Shown here: positions 31,340 to 42,837 of the stretch, piece after piece | Layout: each line of letters opens with the position of its first letter | How positions within the stretch are numbered: the first letter of the stretch is position 1 | DNA from: Tessaracoccus sp. OS52 | Lineage (GTDB): Bacteria > Actinomycetota > Actinomycetes > Propionibacteriales > Propionibacteriaceae | Direction: 5' to 3' | Assembly: GCF_020687685.1 (NCBI RefSeq) | Contig: NZ_JAJEWM010000001.1 | Span: 124,001-188,000 of the forward strand | DNA: 64,000 nt | The notes under the pieces: generated by a model | The model's input: only the letters and a program-made list of their open reading frames with translations | The model's database searches: none | What the model was told of the DNA's origin: nothing | Translations under genes and position numbers: made by a program

Positions 31340-32005
31340 TCAGAAGCGCGAGCGCACCCTGCGCGGTGGTGGCGCGTTCCTGGCCGCTTCCTGCCTGGCG
31401 ATCATCTCCGATGCCCACGGCTGCGACTCGGGCGGACCGAAGGTGTTCAGCGCGGCTTCGAAGTACTGCAGGGTCGAGATCCGCGCCTCCTCCGGGATGC
31501 TCGGGGACGCGATGCAGAGCGTCGCGAGGCCGTGTACCGCGGACCAGAAGGCGAACGCCATCGCGAACAGGGCGGGGTCATTCGCGTCCCTGTCATGGAT
31601 CTCCGCGAGGGTGTTCAAGAGGTCGGGGTAACTGGGCCCCTCCCCGTGTTCGCCGAGTTGTCCCGGCCTGCAGAACAACACGTAGTACGCGTCTGGATTC
31701 TCGACCGCCCACTCCAGGTAGGAGCGTCCGTAACGGTGCAGGCGCTTCGCGGGGTCCTTGACCTTGGCGCACTCGGCGGCCATGGTCTCGGACCACTCTT
31801 CGAAGGCGCGGGCACTGGCCGCACGCTCAAGGGACGCCAGGTCCCCGAAGTGGTGGTAAAGGGTCGGTGGCGTGCATCGGGCACGCTCGCACACGGCGGC
31901 GATTGTGATTCGCTCGCCGGGCTCGTTCTCAAGTAGCAGGGACCAACAAGCGTTGAGCAGCCTAAGGCGGCCATCTGCGCTGTCCCCCGGTGGTCTTCCA
32001 GCCAT
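31340..32005 (-). CDS. TetR-family transcriptional regulator
   Basis: The 221-residue protein has the TetR N-terminal domain (RLRLLNACWSLLLENEPGERITIAAVCERARCTPPTLYHHFGDLASLERAA, residues about 13-63) and a helical ligand domain with the TetR_C-type pattern YLEWAVENPDAYYVLF and FAFWSAVHGLATL. The ligand is unknown. The start MAGRPPG at 32005 follows GGGGGG. It is divergent from the DeoR-type gene across 192 bases and may control itself or a neighbour. Its 3' end abuts the family C repeats. Confidence 0.88.
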   Translation of the reverse strand: MAGRPPGDSADGRLRLLNACWSLLLENEPGERITIAAVCERARCTPPTLYHHFGDLASLERAASARAFEEWSETMAAECAKVKDPAKRLHRYGRSYLEWAVENPDAYYVLFCRPGQLGEHGEGPSYPDLLNTLAEIHDRDANDPALFAMAFAFWSAVHGLATLCIASPSIPEEARISTLQYFEAALNTFGPPESQPWASEMIARQEAARNAPPPRRVRSRF

Positions 32006-32135
32006 ATTTCCCCCCAACAGCAGAGTCCAACTATACGTCTGCAATGTCTTGGATGTGCCCAATGGAAACTGCTTGTTTCCAAGCTCTTGTGGGAGAACCA
32101 GAGCATCTGCCCAGTTAGTTCGGGGGCCTTGCGAA

Positions 32136-32190
32136 TCTTTCGGGGATGCCGTGTATCGTCAGAGTTACGAAAGCCATTCGGAAGCGAAAG
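32136..32190 (+). promoter_or_regulatory. Candidate DeoR-type operator boxes (CTTTCG/CGAAAG)
   Basis: CTTTCG at 32136-32141 and CGAAAG at 32168-32173 and 32185-32190 lie just before the ATG at 32198. DeoR-family regulators often bind repeated TTTCG/CGAAA elements, so these may mediate autoregulation. This is inference from position and sequence only. Confidence 0.35.
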
Positions 32191-32197
32191 GTCAGCG

Positions 32198-32950
32198 ATG
32201 ACGGTTGAGCGGGCGGAGCGCGAAGACGTGATCCTGTCGCGGCTCGCGAACGACGGCGAACTGTCCGTCTCCGCGCTCGCCGCGGAACTCGGGGTGTCGG
32301 AGGTGACCGTCCGCGGGGATCTGCGCTCGCTTGAGCACCAGGGTCTCCTCGTCCGCACCCGGGGCGGCGCCCGGCCCACCACCATCAAGAGCATCCTGCA
32401 ACGGCAGAAGATCAATGCCGACGTCAAGGAACGCATCGCTGCAGCGGCCGCCGGTCTCGTTGGCGACGACGACACGATCATGATCGAGGCCGGCACCACC
32501 ACCGCCCTCATCGTCCGGCACCTCGCCGGGCGACGCGGAGTCCAGATCGTGACCAACTCCACGCTGGTGTTCAGCAACGCCCGGCTCAACCCCGGTCTGA
32601 TCACCATCCTCACCGGCGGCGTCTTCCGCCGCGACACCGAGTCCCTCGTCGGGCCGCTCGCCGAACGGGCCATCGCGGACTTCAACACCCGGATCGCGTT
32701 CCTCGGAACCGACGGTTTCTCGCCGGAACGTGGACTCACCACCCGGTTCGTCGAGGGTGGCCAGGTGGCCACTGTCATGCGCGACCGCGCCGAGGAGACC
32801 TGGCTGGTGGCCGACTCCTCGAAGTTCGGCCAGGCCGGTTTCGTGTCATTCCTGCCCCTGGACGGCATCACCGGGATCATCACCGATTCCGGACTGCCGG
32901 ACGGGGCCGCTGAAGCATTGCAAGAGCACACGCAACTGCGTGTCGTCTAG
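32198..32950 (+). CDS. DeoR/GlpR-family transcriptional regulator
   Basis: The 250-residue protein has the DeoR helix-turn-helix (REDVILSRLANDGELSVSALAAELGVSEVTVRGDLRSLEHQGLLVRTRGGA, residues about 8-58). A DeoR C-terminal sugar-phosphate sensor domain follows (MIEAGTTTALIVRHL, ILTGGVFRRDTESLVGPLAE, FLGTDGFSPERGLTT, VADSSKFGQAGF). It stands 14 bases before the E2 gene, on the same strand, so it probably controls the 2-oxoacid dehydrogenase operon in response to a phosphorylated sugar or polyol. The effector is not known. ATG 32198 follows GAAAGG. Confidence 0.9.
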   Translation: MTVERAEREDVILSRLANDGELSVSALAAELGVSEVTVRGDLRSLEHQGLLVRTRGGARPTTIKSILQRQKINADVKERIAAAAAGLVGDDDTIMIEAGTTTALIVRHLAGRRGVQIVTNSTLVFSNARLNPGLITILTGGVFRRDTESLVGPLAERAIADFNTRIAFLGTDGFSPERGLTTRFVEGGQVATVMRDRAEETWLVADSSKFGQAGFVSFLPLDGITGIITDSGLPDGAAEALQEHTQLRVV

Positions 32951-32964
32951 GAGGAAGAATCTTT

Positions 32965-34398
32965 ATGGCAACCATTGTTGTGATGCCACAGCTCGGCAAC
33001 AGCGTCGAGTCCTGCATCATCGTGTCCTGGGCCGTGGCGGAGGGCGACACCGTCTCCGAGAACACCGTCCTGTGCGAGGTCGAGACCGACAAGGCCTCCA
33101 TGGAGGTCCCTTCCACAGCCGCGGGCACCGTACTGAAGCTGCTGTGGGCCGAGGGTGACGACGTGCCCGTCAAGGACCCGCTGGTCGTGCTGGGGGAGCC
33201 CGGTGAGGACCCCGGTCCCGCGCTGCGCGACGCGGGCTGGGGCGCAGAGGAATCCACCGAGGCCGCCGACGGCGAGTCCGGCTACGAGGAGACCGACGCC
33301 AAGCCGGCCAGCGGCGCCGAGCCCGTCGAGACCACCGGCGCCATCCCCGACGAACCCCCCACGGCCCCCGCCGGCGGTGCCGACGTCGACCGCGGGGTGA
33401 GCCCCCGGGCCCGCAACCTCGCAGACAGCAAGCAACTCGACGTGGCTGACGTGGCCGAGGGCACCGGTCCCGGCGGCCGGGTCATCGAGCGCGACGTCGA
33501 GGCGGCCCTTTCGGCCGGACCCGACGCCACCCGCGCAGCAGCCCGCGCAGGCGGCGCAGGCAAGGCCGACGCCGTCGGCACCGGCCTTGGTGGCCGGGTC
33601 ACCAGCGGCGACCTCGAGGCGCCCGTCGCCCCGGCAGCCGAGCAGCCCAAGGCAGCCGCAGCTCAGGCAGCGGTCAGCGCAGGCGGCACGGACTTCCCCG
33701 GCCCGATCACAGAAACCCCGGTCAAGGGCATCCGCAAGGTCATCTCCGAGCGGATGATGAACTCGCTGGCAACCAGCGCCCAGCTGACCTACACCACCAC
33801 GGCCAAGGCACAGGGACTCCTCGACCTTCGCAAGAAGCTCAAGAACTCCGATCCCGCGATCGGCATGAACGGCGTCACCATCGGCGACCTCGTCGGCTAC
33901 GCCGCCGTCAAGACCGCGGCCAAGCACCCGTCGCACAACGCCCACCTCGAGGGTGGAGTCCTCAAGACCTTCGAGCGTGTCCACATGGGCTTTGCCTGCG
34001 ACACCCCGCGCGGCCTGCTGGTGCCGACCGTGCGCAACGCCTCGCAACTGAGCCTCGGGCAGTTCTCCGCCATCAGCAAGCAGCTGGCGGCAGAGGCCAT
34101 CGAGGGCAAGATCAACCCCGACCTGCTCTCGGGCGCCACCTTCACCGTCTCCAACCTGGGTGGTTTCGGGATCGAGAGCTTCACCCCGTTGCTCAACGTG
34201 CCCCAGACCGCGATCCTCGGCGTAGACGCCATCTTCCCCCGCGTCGCCACCGACGCCGACGGCAACGTCGTGGCCGAGCAGCGCATCGGGCTGTCGCTCA
34301 CCGCGGACCACCGCGCCATCGACGGTGCCGACGCCGCCCGCTTCCTGAAGGACCTCGTGGCCTTCATCGAGAACATCGAACTCGCAATCCTCAGCTGA
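32965..34398 (+). CDS. 2-oxoacid dehydrogenase E2 (dihydrolipoamide acyltransferase)
   Basis: The 477-residue E2 has one lipoyl domain (residues 1-80, lipoyl Lys43 in VETDKASMEVPS) and an acidic Glu/Pro/Ala linker. A peripheral subunit-binding domain follows (VSPRARNLADSKQLDVADVAEGTGPGGRVIERDVEAAL), then a second partial copy of its end (GTGLGGRVTSGDLEA). The catalytic domain has the active site DHRAIDG (His449, Asp453). It transfers the acyl group from lipoate to CoA. E3 and a fused E1 follow at 18 and 27 bases, so the operon encodes a whole complex. The oxoacid is not evident; pyruvate, branched-chain acids or acetoin are all possible. Confidence 0.9.
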   Translation: MATIVVMPQLGNSVESCIIVSWAVAEGDTVSENTVLCEVETDKASMEVPSTAAGTVLKLLWAEGDDVPVKDPLVVLGEPGEDPGPALRDAGWGAEESTEAADGESGYEETDAKPASGAEPVETTGAIPDEPPTAPAGGADVDRGVSPRARNLADSKQLDVADVAEGTGPGGRVIERDVEAALSAGPDATRAAARAGGAGKADAVGTGLGGRVTSGDLEAPVAPAAEQPKAAAAQAAVSAGGTDFPGPITETPVKGIRKVISERMMNSLATSAQLTYTTTAKAQGLLDLRKKLKNSDPAIGMNGVTIGDLVGYAAVKTAAKHPSHNAHLEGGVLKTFERVHMGFACDTPRGLLVPTVRNASQLSLGQFSAISKQLAAEAIEGKINPDLLSGATFTVSNLGGFGIESFTPLLNVPQTAILGVDAIFPRVATDADGNVVAEQRIGLSLTADHRAIDGADAARFLKDLVAFIENIELAILS

Positions 34399-34416
34399 GA
34401 AGGAACGACACAACAC

Positions 34417-35805
34417 ATGACAGACACTTCGACAGGCTCAGCGAGCTTCGACGTCATCATCCTGGGTGGGGGGCCCGGCGGGTACATCGCCGCCGAGCGC
34501 CTCGGCCACGCCGGGCAGAAGGTGCTGCTGATCGAGGAGTTGGCCCTCGGCGGCACCTGCCTCAACGTCGGCTGCATCCCCACCAAGACCCTCCTCAACG
34601 CGGCCAAGACCTACGAACACGCCAAGCACGGGGCACCTTTCGGTGTGCTCGCCGGTGACGTCTCGGTGGACTGGGACAAGATGCAGGAGTGGAAGACCGA
34701 GGTGGTCTCCAAGCTGGTGGCCGGCGTCGGCGCCAGCGAGAAGAAGGCCGGCGTCACCGTCGTCAACGGCCGCGGCAGGTTCAACGGTCCCGGCAGCGTC
34801 ACCGTCGGTGACCAGACCTACAGCGGCACCCACGTCATCCTCGCCACCGGCTCGGTGCCCGTGATGCCCCCCATCCCCGGCACCCAGGACAACCCGCACC
34901 TGGTGGACTCCACCGGCATGCTCGCCGTCGAGTCCATCCCCGAGCGCCTGACCGTCATCGGCGGCGGCGTCATCGGGCTGGAGTTCGCCAGCCTGTTCGC
35001 GACGATCGGCAGCCAGGTCACCGTCGTGGAGATGCTGCCGGAGATCGCCCCCTTCATGGACAGCGAACTCGCACCGAAGCTGCGCCAAGCACTCGGCAAC
35101 GTGCAGTTCAAGCTGGGCTGCAAGGTCACCAGCCTCGACGGCGGCACCGTCAACTACACCACCGCCGAAGGCGCCGAGGAGTCCATCCCCAGCGACGTCG
35201 TGCTCATGGCCGTCGGGCGCCGCCCCGCCGTGCAGGGCTGGGGCGCGGAAAACTCCGGGCTCGAGTTCTCCGGCAAGGGCGTGGTGGTCGACGACCGGAT
35301 GCGCACGAACCTGCCCAACGTGTGGGCGGTCGGCGACCTCACGGGCCGCAGCCTGCTGGCGCACGCCGCCTACCGCATGGGGGAGGTGGCCGCGGCCAAC
35401 ATCCTCGACCCCGAGGCCCACCGCAAGGGTGAGGTGATGCGCTGGCACACCGTGCCCTGGGCGGTCTACTCCATCCCCGAGGCCGCCGGCATCGGTCTGA
35501 CCGAGAACGGCGCCAAGGCCGCCGGCCGCGACGTCGTGTGCGCCACGGTGCCGGGCTACATGTCCGGACGCTTCGTCGCCGAGAACGGCTTCCGTGCGCC
35601 GGGCGCCGCCAAGATCGTGCTCGACGCAAAGACCAAGCAGGTGCTCGGCATCCACGTGCTCGGCTCCTACGCGGCCGAGATGATCTGGGGTGCCTCCGTG
35701 GTGCTCGAGACCGAGCTCGACCTCACCGACCTGCGTCAGGTCGTCTTCCCCCACCCCACCGTCAGTGAACTCATCCGAGAGGCTGCTTGGGCCTTCGGCG
35801 CCTGA
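34417..35805 (+). CDS. lpdA: Dihydrolipoamide dehydrogenase (E3)
   Basis: The 462-residue flavoprotein has an N-terminal FAD motif (DVIILGGGPGGYIAAERLGHAGQKVLLIE), the redox disulfide GGTCLNVGC (Cys48, Cys53), an NAD motif (LTVIGGGVIGLEFASLFATIGSQVTVVE) and the dimerisation domain with HPTVSE near the C-terminus. It re-oxidises dihydrolipoyl groups of the E2 encoded just upstream. Length is usual for E3. It lies between E2 and E1 in the same operon, so it is probably specific to this complex. Confidence 0.95.
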   Translation: MTDTSTGSASFDVIILGGGPGGYIAAERLGHAGQKVLLIEELALGGTCLNVGCIPTKTLLNAAKTYEHAKHGAPFGVLAGDVSVDWDKMQEWKTEVVSKLVAGVGASEKKAGVTVVNGRGRFNGPGSVTVGDQTYSGTHVILATGSVPVMPPIPGTQDNPHLVDSTGMLAVESIPERLTVIGGGVIGLEFASLFATIGSQVTVVEMLPEIAPFMDSELAPKLRQALGNVQFKLGCKVTSLDGGTVNYTTAEGAEESIPSDVVLMAVGRRPAVQGWGAENSGLEFSGKGVVVDDRMRTNLPNVWAVGDLTGRSLLAHAAYRMGEVAAANILDPEAHRKGEVMRWHTVPWAVYSIPEAAGIGLTENGAKAAGRDVVCATVPGYMSGRFVAENGFRAPGAAKIVLDAKTKQVLGIHVLGSYAAEMIWGASVVLETELDLTDLRQVVFPHPTVSELIREAAWAFGA

Positions 35806-35832
35806 GCGAATGAAACAGGAGAAACAAACAAC

Positions 35833-38292
<2,460 letters not shown>

Positions 38293-38298
38293 CCCAGT

Positions 38299-38690
38299 CC
38301 CGTGTCGAGTCCTCCGAATCGGACCGGAGGCCTCGACACGGGGCGGGTGACCACCATCCGCTGGTCGAGTAGCCGGTGAGGACGGGTGACCACCATCCGC
38401 TGGTCGAGTAGCCGGTGAGGGACGAACCGGCGTGTCGAGACCCCCGAAATCGGACCGGAGGTCTCGACACGTCGCGGGCTCGTCCCTCGCCTGCTCCTAC
38501 TCGACCAGCGGGGGCCCTCTCTGCTGGTCGAGTAGCAGGTGAGGACGGGTGACCACCATCCGCTGGTCGAGTAGCCGGTGAGGACGGGTGACCACCATCC
38601 GCTGGTCGAGTAGCCGGTGAGGAACGAACCGGCGTGTCGAGACCCTGAATCGGACCGGAGGTCTCGACACGTCGCAGGCTCACCCGTCAC
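38299..38690. repeat. Intergenic repeats, family B variant (39-bp units and CTCGACACG hairpins)
   Basis: A hairpin CCCGTGTCGAG / CTCGACACGGG (38299-38342) stands right after the E1 stop and may act as a terminator without a T-run. A 39-bp unit starting GGGTGACCACCATCCGCTGG recurs at 38345, 38384, 38547 and 38586. Between them, CGTGTCGAGAC and GTCTCGACACG form further stems. No gene is supported in 38293-38837. Confidence 0.85.
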
Positions 38691-38695
38691 CCAGG

Positions 38696-38734
38696 TGTGC
38701 GTTCGGTGCTCCACCATGGAGCACCGAACGCACA
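38696..38734. repeat. 18-bp perfect inverted repeat with 3-nt loop (family C related)
   Basis: TGTGCGTTCGGTGCTCCA (38696-38713) pairs perfectly with TGGAGCACCGAACGCACA (38717-38734) around CCA. There is no T-run, and related but degenerate sequence occurs at 24477 and in the 31-kb array. It is best read as a repeat-family member that may also stop or protect transcripts. Confidence 0.8.
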
Positions 38735-38837
38735 GCTACCACTCGACCAGCGGGCGACAGCAGTTACAACCCAGCCGACCAACAACTCGTTCCCAACTGA
38801 TTGACTGAACCTGCGGGAAGCGACCCTAGGAGAAACC

Positions 38838-40193
38838 GTGGAAACCATCAACGATCCCACCGCAACCCCCGACGCCCGCGTCGAGGCCCTGCGGGAACTC
38901 GTGGACTCCGGGCACGAGGTACCCGAGTTCACCCTCGAGTCCAACAACCACATCCACACGATCTACAGCTTCAGCCCCTACACCCCGTCGATGGCGTGCC
39001 TGAAGGGCCGTGAGGCGGGGCTGCAGGTCGTCGGCTCGGTGGACCACGACTCCATCGGTGCCGCGGCGGAGATGCGCGACGCCGGCGCGATCCTCGGGAT
39101 GGGCGTGGTGACGGGCTTCGAGATCCGCGTCACGTTGCACACCCCTGCGGAGGTGACAGCCGGGACGGCCAGGTTCGCCAACCGCAAGCTGAACAACCCC
39201 GACTCCGAGGGCGTCATCTACATGACGGTCCAGGGCATCCCCGCCGACGCCCGTGCCGAGGCCGACGACTTCCTGCGCCCCATCCGCGAGCGCCGGCTGG
39301 AGCGCACCCGCCGGATGGCCGCGGCCGCGAACCAGATCCTCACCGAACTCGGCGCGCCCAACTTCGACTTCGAGCGCGACGTCATCGGCATCTCCCAGTA
39401 CGCCTCTGGCGGCACGGTCACGGAGCGGCACCTCCTGTTCGCGATGTCGGAGGCGCTGATCAGCGGCTTCGGACGCGGCCAGGCCCTCCTAGACGGGCTG
39501 GCCTCAATGGGGGTGGCAGTCCCCGACAAGCTCGCCGCGACCCTCGGTGACGAGGCCAACCGCTTCCTGCCCTACGACCTCCTCGGACTCCTGAAGGCCG
39601 AGTACCTGGAGCGCTTCTACGAGCAGCCGAGGCACTGGGACGACGGCGGCGAGCTGCCCGACGCCCGCACCGTCGTGGACTTCGCCCTCTCCATCGGCGC
39701 CATTCCCTGTTACGCCTACCTCGGCGACGTCTCCGCGTCCCCGACCGGTGACAAGAAGGCCGAGAAGTTCGAGGACGACTACCTCGACGAACTGGTGGTC
39801 ACCCTGCGGGAGATCGGCTTCCCCGCGATCACGTTCATGCCCCCGCGCAACACCCCCGAGCAGTTGGAGAGGGTCTCCAGGCTCGCCACTGAGAACGGCC
39901 TCATCGAGGTCTCCGGCGTCGACATCAACCAGCCGCGGCAGGTGTTCTCCTGCCCCGAACTGTCCGAACCGCGGTTCGCCCACCTGAACACCTCCACCTG
40001 GGCGATGGTGGCCCACGAGATGCTCAGCAACGAGGACCGCACGCTGGGGCTGCTCCATCCGGACAACCCCCTTGCCTCCGAGCCCCTCCCCGAGCGCGTC
40101 AGGCGCTACGGCAAAGCGGGGCCGGAGCTGGTCGCCGGGACTGAGCCCGCCGACGTCGCACAGTCACTTCGCATCGGAGGATTCTCGTCATGA
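38838..40193 (+). CDS. PHP-domain metal-dependent hydrolase-like protein
   Basis: The 451-residue protein has the PHP metal site pattern: NNHIHTIYSFSPYTPS (His38, His40), GSVDHDSIGAAAEM (His70) and GFEIRV (Glu), followed later by HLNTSTWAMVAHEM. PHP enzymes hydrolyse phosphoester bonds, for example histidinol phosphate or nucleic acids. This one is longer than histidinol phosphatases and I cannot name its substrate. GTG 38838 follows AGGAG. The stop overlaps the start of the SrlD-like dehydrogenase (ATGA). The two probably act together on a sugar or polyol phosphate; that is inference. Confidence 0.75.
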   Translation: METINDPTATPDARVEALRELVDSGHEVPEFTLESNNHIHTIYSFSPYTPSMACLKGREAGLQVVGSVDHDSIGAAAEMRDAGAILGMGVVTGFEIRVTLHTPAEVTAGTARFANRKLNNPDSEGVIYMTVQGIPADARAEADDFLRPIRERRLERTRRMAAAANQILTELGAPNFDFERDVIGISQYASGGTVTERHLLFAMSEALISGFGRGQALLDGLASMGVAVPDKLAATLGDEANRFLPYDLLGLLKAEYLERFYEQPRHWDDGGELPDARTVVDFALSIGAIPCYAYLGDVSASPTGDKKAEKFEDDYLDELVVTLREIGFPAITFMPPRNTPEQLERVSRLATENGLIEVSGVDINQPRQVFSCPELSEPRFAHLNTSTWAMVAHEMLSNEDRTLGLLHPDNPLASEPLPERVRRYGKAGPELVAGTEPADVAQSLRIGGFSS

Positions 40194-41317
40194 CTGCCAC
40201 TGAACTGACGCGGCACGAACTGCTGCCGCTGCTCCGGGGAGCGCTGATCGCGCGCAACAACACCCCGGTCGTACTGCTGCCCGAGAACCGCGAGGCCGAC
40301 GTGACGATCGTCGTCGACTCCGCCGACCCGGCCGAGGTGGCTGCGGCGATCTCCGCCGGTCTGCCCCAGGACCTGCCGCTGCCAACCCTCATCGGACTCC
40401 AGGCCCCGGGCGTGGAGCTCGTGGTGGAGGCCATCGAGGTGGGGGAGGCCCAGCCCGTGCTGTCCTCTCGCCAGCCCGAGGCCGGGCACGCGTCGTCGCG
40501 GGCGCACGTCGTCGCGGGGCGGGTGGCGCTGGTGACCGGCGGCGCTCAAGGATTCGGCGAGGAGATCGTCCGGGCGCTGCACGCCTCCGGCGCCTGGGTG
40601 TTCATCGCCGACCTCAACATCGACGGCGCCCGCCGCCTGGCCGACGAGCTTGGGGACCGGGCCACGGCCGTCGAGGTGAACGTCGCCGACGAGGCGTCGG
40701 TGCAGGCCATGGCCGAGACCGTCGTGGCCACCACCGGTGGCATCGACCTGGTGGTCTCCAACGCCGGCATCGCCCGTGCCGGCTCCGTGCTCGAGCAGGA
40801 CCTGCCCGCGTTCAAGCTGTCCACCGACGTGAACTACGTCGCGTTCTTCCTGGTGACCAAGCACCTGGGCAGGATCCTGCGGCAGCAGCACTACGCCGCA
40901 CCCGAATGGCTCACCGACATCGTCCAGATCAACTCCAAGTCCGGTCTGGTGGGCTCCAACCGGAACGGCGCCTACTCCGGCAGCAAGTTCGGCGGCATCG
41001 GCCTGGTGCAGAGCTTCGCGCTGGAGTTGGTGGACTACAAGGTCAAGGTCAACGCGATCTGCCCGGGCAACTTCCTCGACGGCCCGCTGTGGTCGGACCC
41101 CGAGAACGGCTTGTTCGTGCAGTATCTGCGCTCCGGCAAGGTCCCCGGCGCCAAGGACGTCGGCGACGTGCGCCGGTTCTACGAGTCCAAGGTCCCGATG
41201 GACCGCGGCACGCACGGCCCAGACGTGATGCGAGCGCTGTTCTACATCGTCGAGCAGGCCTACGAGACGGGACAGGCGCTTCCGGTCACGGGTGGACAGG
41301 TGATGCTCAGCAGCTAG
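40190..41317 (+). CDS. SrlD-like short-chain dehydrogenase with N-terminal extension
   Basis: The 375-residue protein carries a Rossmann SDR domain from about residue 110 (TGGAQGFGEE at 116-125, NAG, catalytic INSKSGLVGS and YSGSKFGG). The core is recognisably like sorbitol-6-phosphate dehydrogenase (SrlD): QINSKSG-VGS, AK/SKFGG-GL-QS-ALEL and a VTGGQVM end. The first ~109 residues are an extra domain of unclear fold (TPVVLLPENREADVTIVVDS). It probably oxidises a polyol or polyol phosphate with NAD(P)+. Its coupling to the PHP gene and nearness to the DeoR regulator fit a carbohydrate pathway, but the substrate is unproven. Confidence 0.8.
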   Translation: MTATELTRHELLPLLRGALIARNNTPVVLLPENREADVTIVVDSADPAEVAAAISAGLPQDLPLPTLIGLQAPGVELVVEAIEVGEAQPVLSSRQPEAGHASSRAHVVAGRVALVTGGAQGFGEEIVRALHASGAWVFIADLNIDGARRLADELGDRATAVEVNVADEASVQAMAETVVATTGGIDLVVSNAGIARAGSVLEQDLPAFKLSTDVNYVAFFLVTKHLGRILRQQHYAAPEWLTDIVQINSKSGLVGSNRNGAYSGSKFGGIGLVQSFALELVDYKVKVNAICPGNFLDGPLWSDPENGLFVQYLRSGKVPGAKDVGDVRRFYESKVPMDRGTHGPDVMRALFYIVEQAYETGQALPVTGGQVMLSS

Positions 41318-41342
41318 GACGGTTGCCTACGCATCCGTAAGT

Positions 41343-41354
41343 TACGGTACCGTA
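41343..41354. promoter_or_regulatory. Palindrome TACGGTACCGTA upstream of the flavoprotein gene
   Basis: This perfect 12-base palindrome lies 34 bases before the GTG at 41389, and CTACGCATCCGTAAG immediately upstream repeats parts of it. It looks like an operator for a dimeric regulator, perhaps of the TetR type. No regulator can be assigned from the sequence alone. Confidence 0.4.
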
Positions 41355-41388
41355 GGTACATCTGTCCTGCGTTCTCGAGGAGAAGCCA

Positions 41389-42837
41389 GTGCCCATCGCA
41401 AACCCCCCGACTGTGATTCAGGGCGGGATGGGCGTCGCCGTCTCATCCTGGCAACTGGCCCGGCAGGTCTCCCTCGCTGGCGAACTCGGCGTGGTCTCCG
41501 GAACCGCACTCGACGGCGTGCTGGCGCGCGTCCTCCAGGACGGCGACCCGGGCGGCCACCGGCGCCGCGCGCTGGCGCACTTCCCGTCCCCGGCGATGGC
41601 CCAACGCGTGCTGGACAAGTACTTCATCGACGGCGGACGCGCGCCCGGCAAGCGCTACCGCCCGCACCCCACGCTGACGATCTCTCCCAGCAGGTCCGCG
41701 CTGGAGCTGTCGCTGGTGGGCAACTTCTCCGAGGTCTGGCTGGCCAAGGAGGGTCACACCGGCCGCGTCGGGATCAACATGCTCGAGAAGATCCAGACAG
41801 CCAACCTGTCGGCCATCCTCGGTGCAATGCTGGCCGACGTCGACTACGTCGTCATGGGCGCCGGAGTGCCGCGCGAGATCCCGAGGCTCCTCACCGAGTT
41901 CGCCGCTGGCCGCACCGCGAGCCTCAGCATCGACGTCATCAACGCCACCTCCGAGCACCGGGCGTCGCTGGACCCCGCCGACCTCCTCGGCGCGGAGCTG
42001 CCGCCTATGCGTCGCCCTAACTTCCTGGCCATCGTGTCCCTGCACGTGCTTGCCGACTACCTGAACCGGGACCCCGAGATCCGGCCCGACGGCTTCATCG
42101 TCGAGGGCCCGCGGGCGGGAGGACACAGCTCACCGCCCCGCGGGAAGCAGGTCCTCGACGACTCCGGCGAGCCCATCTACGGCCCCAGGGACGACGCGGA
42201 CCTCGAGAAGGTGGCCAAGGTCGGGCTGCCGTTCTGGTTGGCGGGTGGTTACGCGACCCCGGAGAAGGTCGCGGAGGCGCGCGCGGCTGGCGCGGCCGGC
42301 GTCCAGACCGGAACCCTGTTCGCCCTGGCGGAGGAGTCCGGCCTGGCGCCGTCGTTGCGCGAGCGGCTCAAGTCGGAGCTGGTCGCCGGATCCCTTGAGG
42401 TCCGCAACGATCCGCGGGCCTCGCCGACGGGGTTCCCCTTCAAGGTGGCCCAACTGAGCGAGACCCTTTCCGAGGAGCCCGTCCACGAGGCCAGGGAGCG
42501 CATCTGCGACCTGGGCTACCTCCGGGTTCCCGTTGAGCGTCCGGACAAGTCGATCACCTACCGCTGCCCGTCCGAACCGGTGGACATCTACCTGCGAAAA
42601 GGCGGGGCGCAGGAGGACACCGTCGGCCGCAAGTGCCTGTGCAACGCGCTCATGGCCAACATCGGCCTGGGCCAGTTGCGGAAGCGTGGTTACCAGGAGC
42701 CGCCGGCTGTCACCCTGGGCCAGGACCTGGCCGGCGCCGAGGTGCTCGCGGCCCGGTACCCGGATGGGTGGACGGCCCGGCAAGCCCTTGAATGGCTGCT
42801 CTCCGATTCGGTAGGTGTACCACTCGCCTCCTCCTGA
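41389..42837 (+). CDS. Nitronate monooxygenase-like FMN protein
   Basis: The 482-residue protein has the NPD/nitronate monooxygenase TIM-barrel marks VIQGGMGVAVSSWQLARQVS, DYVVMGAGVPREIP, VEGPRAGGHSS and FWLAGGYATPEKVAEARAAGAAGVQTGTLFA, which hold FMN. A C-terminal part contains a Cys-containing segment (KCLCNALMANIGL). Its length exceeds that of simple nitronate monooxygenases (about 320-380). An enoyl-reductase-like or other FMN activity is possible. GTG 41389 follows GAGGAG. It stands between the polyol genes and the transcarboxylase operon, and a palindromic candidate operator precedes it. Confidence 0.75.
   Translation: MPIANPPTVIQGGMGVAVSSWQLARQVSLAGELGVVSGTALDGVLARVLQDGDPGGHRRRALAHFPSPAMAQRVLDKYFIDGGRAPGKRYRPHPTLTISPSRSALELSLVGNFSEVWLAKEGHTGRVGINMLEKIQTANLSAILGAMLADVDYVVMGAGVPREIPRLLTEFAAGRTASLSIDVINATSEHRASLDPADLLGAELPPMRRPNFLAIVSLHVLADYLNRDPEIRPDGFIVEGPRAGGHSSPPRGKQVLDDSGEPIYGPRDDADLEKVAKVGLPFWLAGGYATPEKVAEARAAGAAGVQTGTLFALAEESGLAPSLRERLKSELVAGSLEVRNDPRASPTGFPFKVAQLSETLSEEPVHEARERICDLGYLRVPVERPDKSITYRCPSEPVDIYLRKGGAQEDTVGRKCLCNALMANIGLGQLRKRGYQEPPAVTLGQDLAGAEVLAARYPDGWTARQALEWLLSDSVGVPLASS

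Noticed and set aside
30875-31418. Arg/Thr-rich frames across the family C array
   Set aside because: They are translated tandem repeats without start signals and overlap the TetR gene end.
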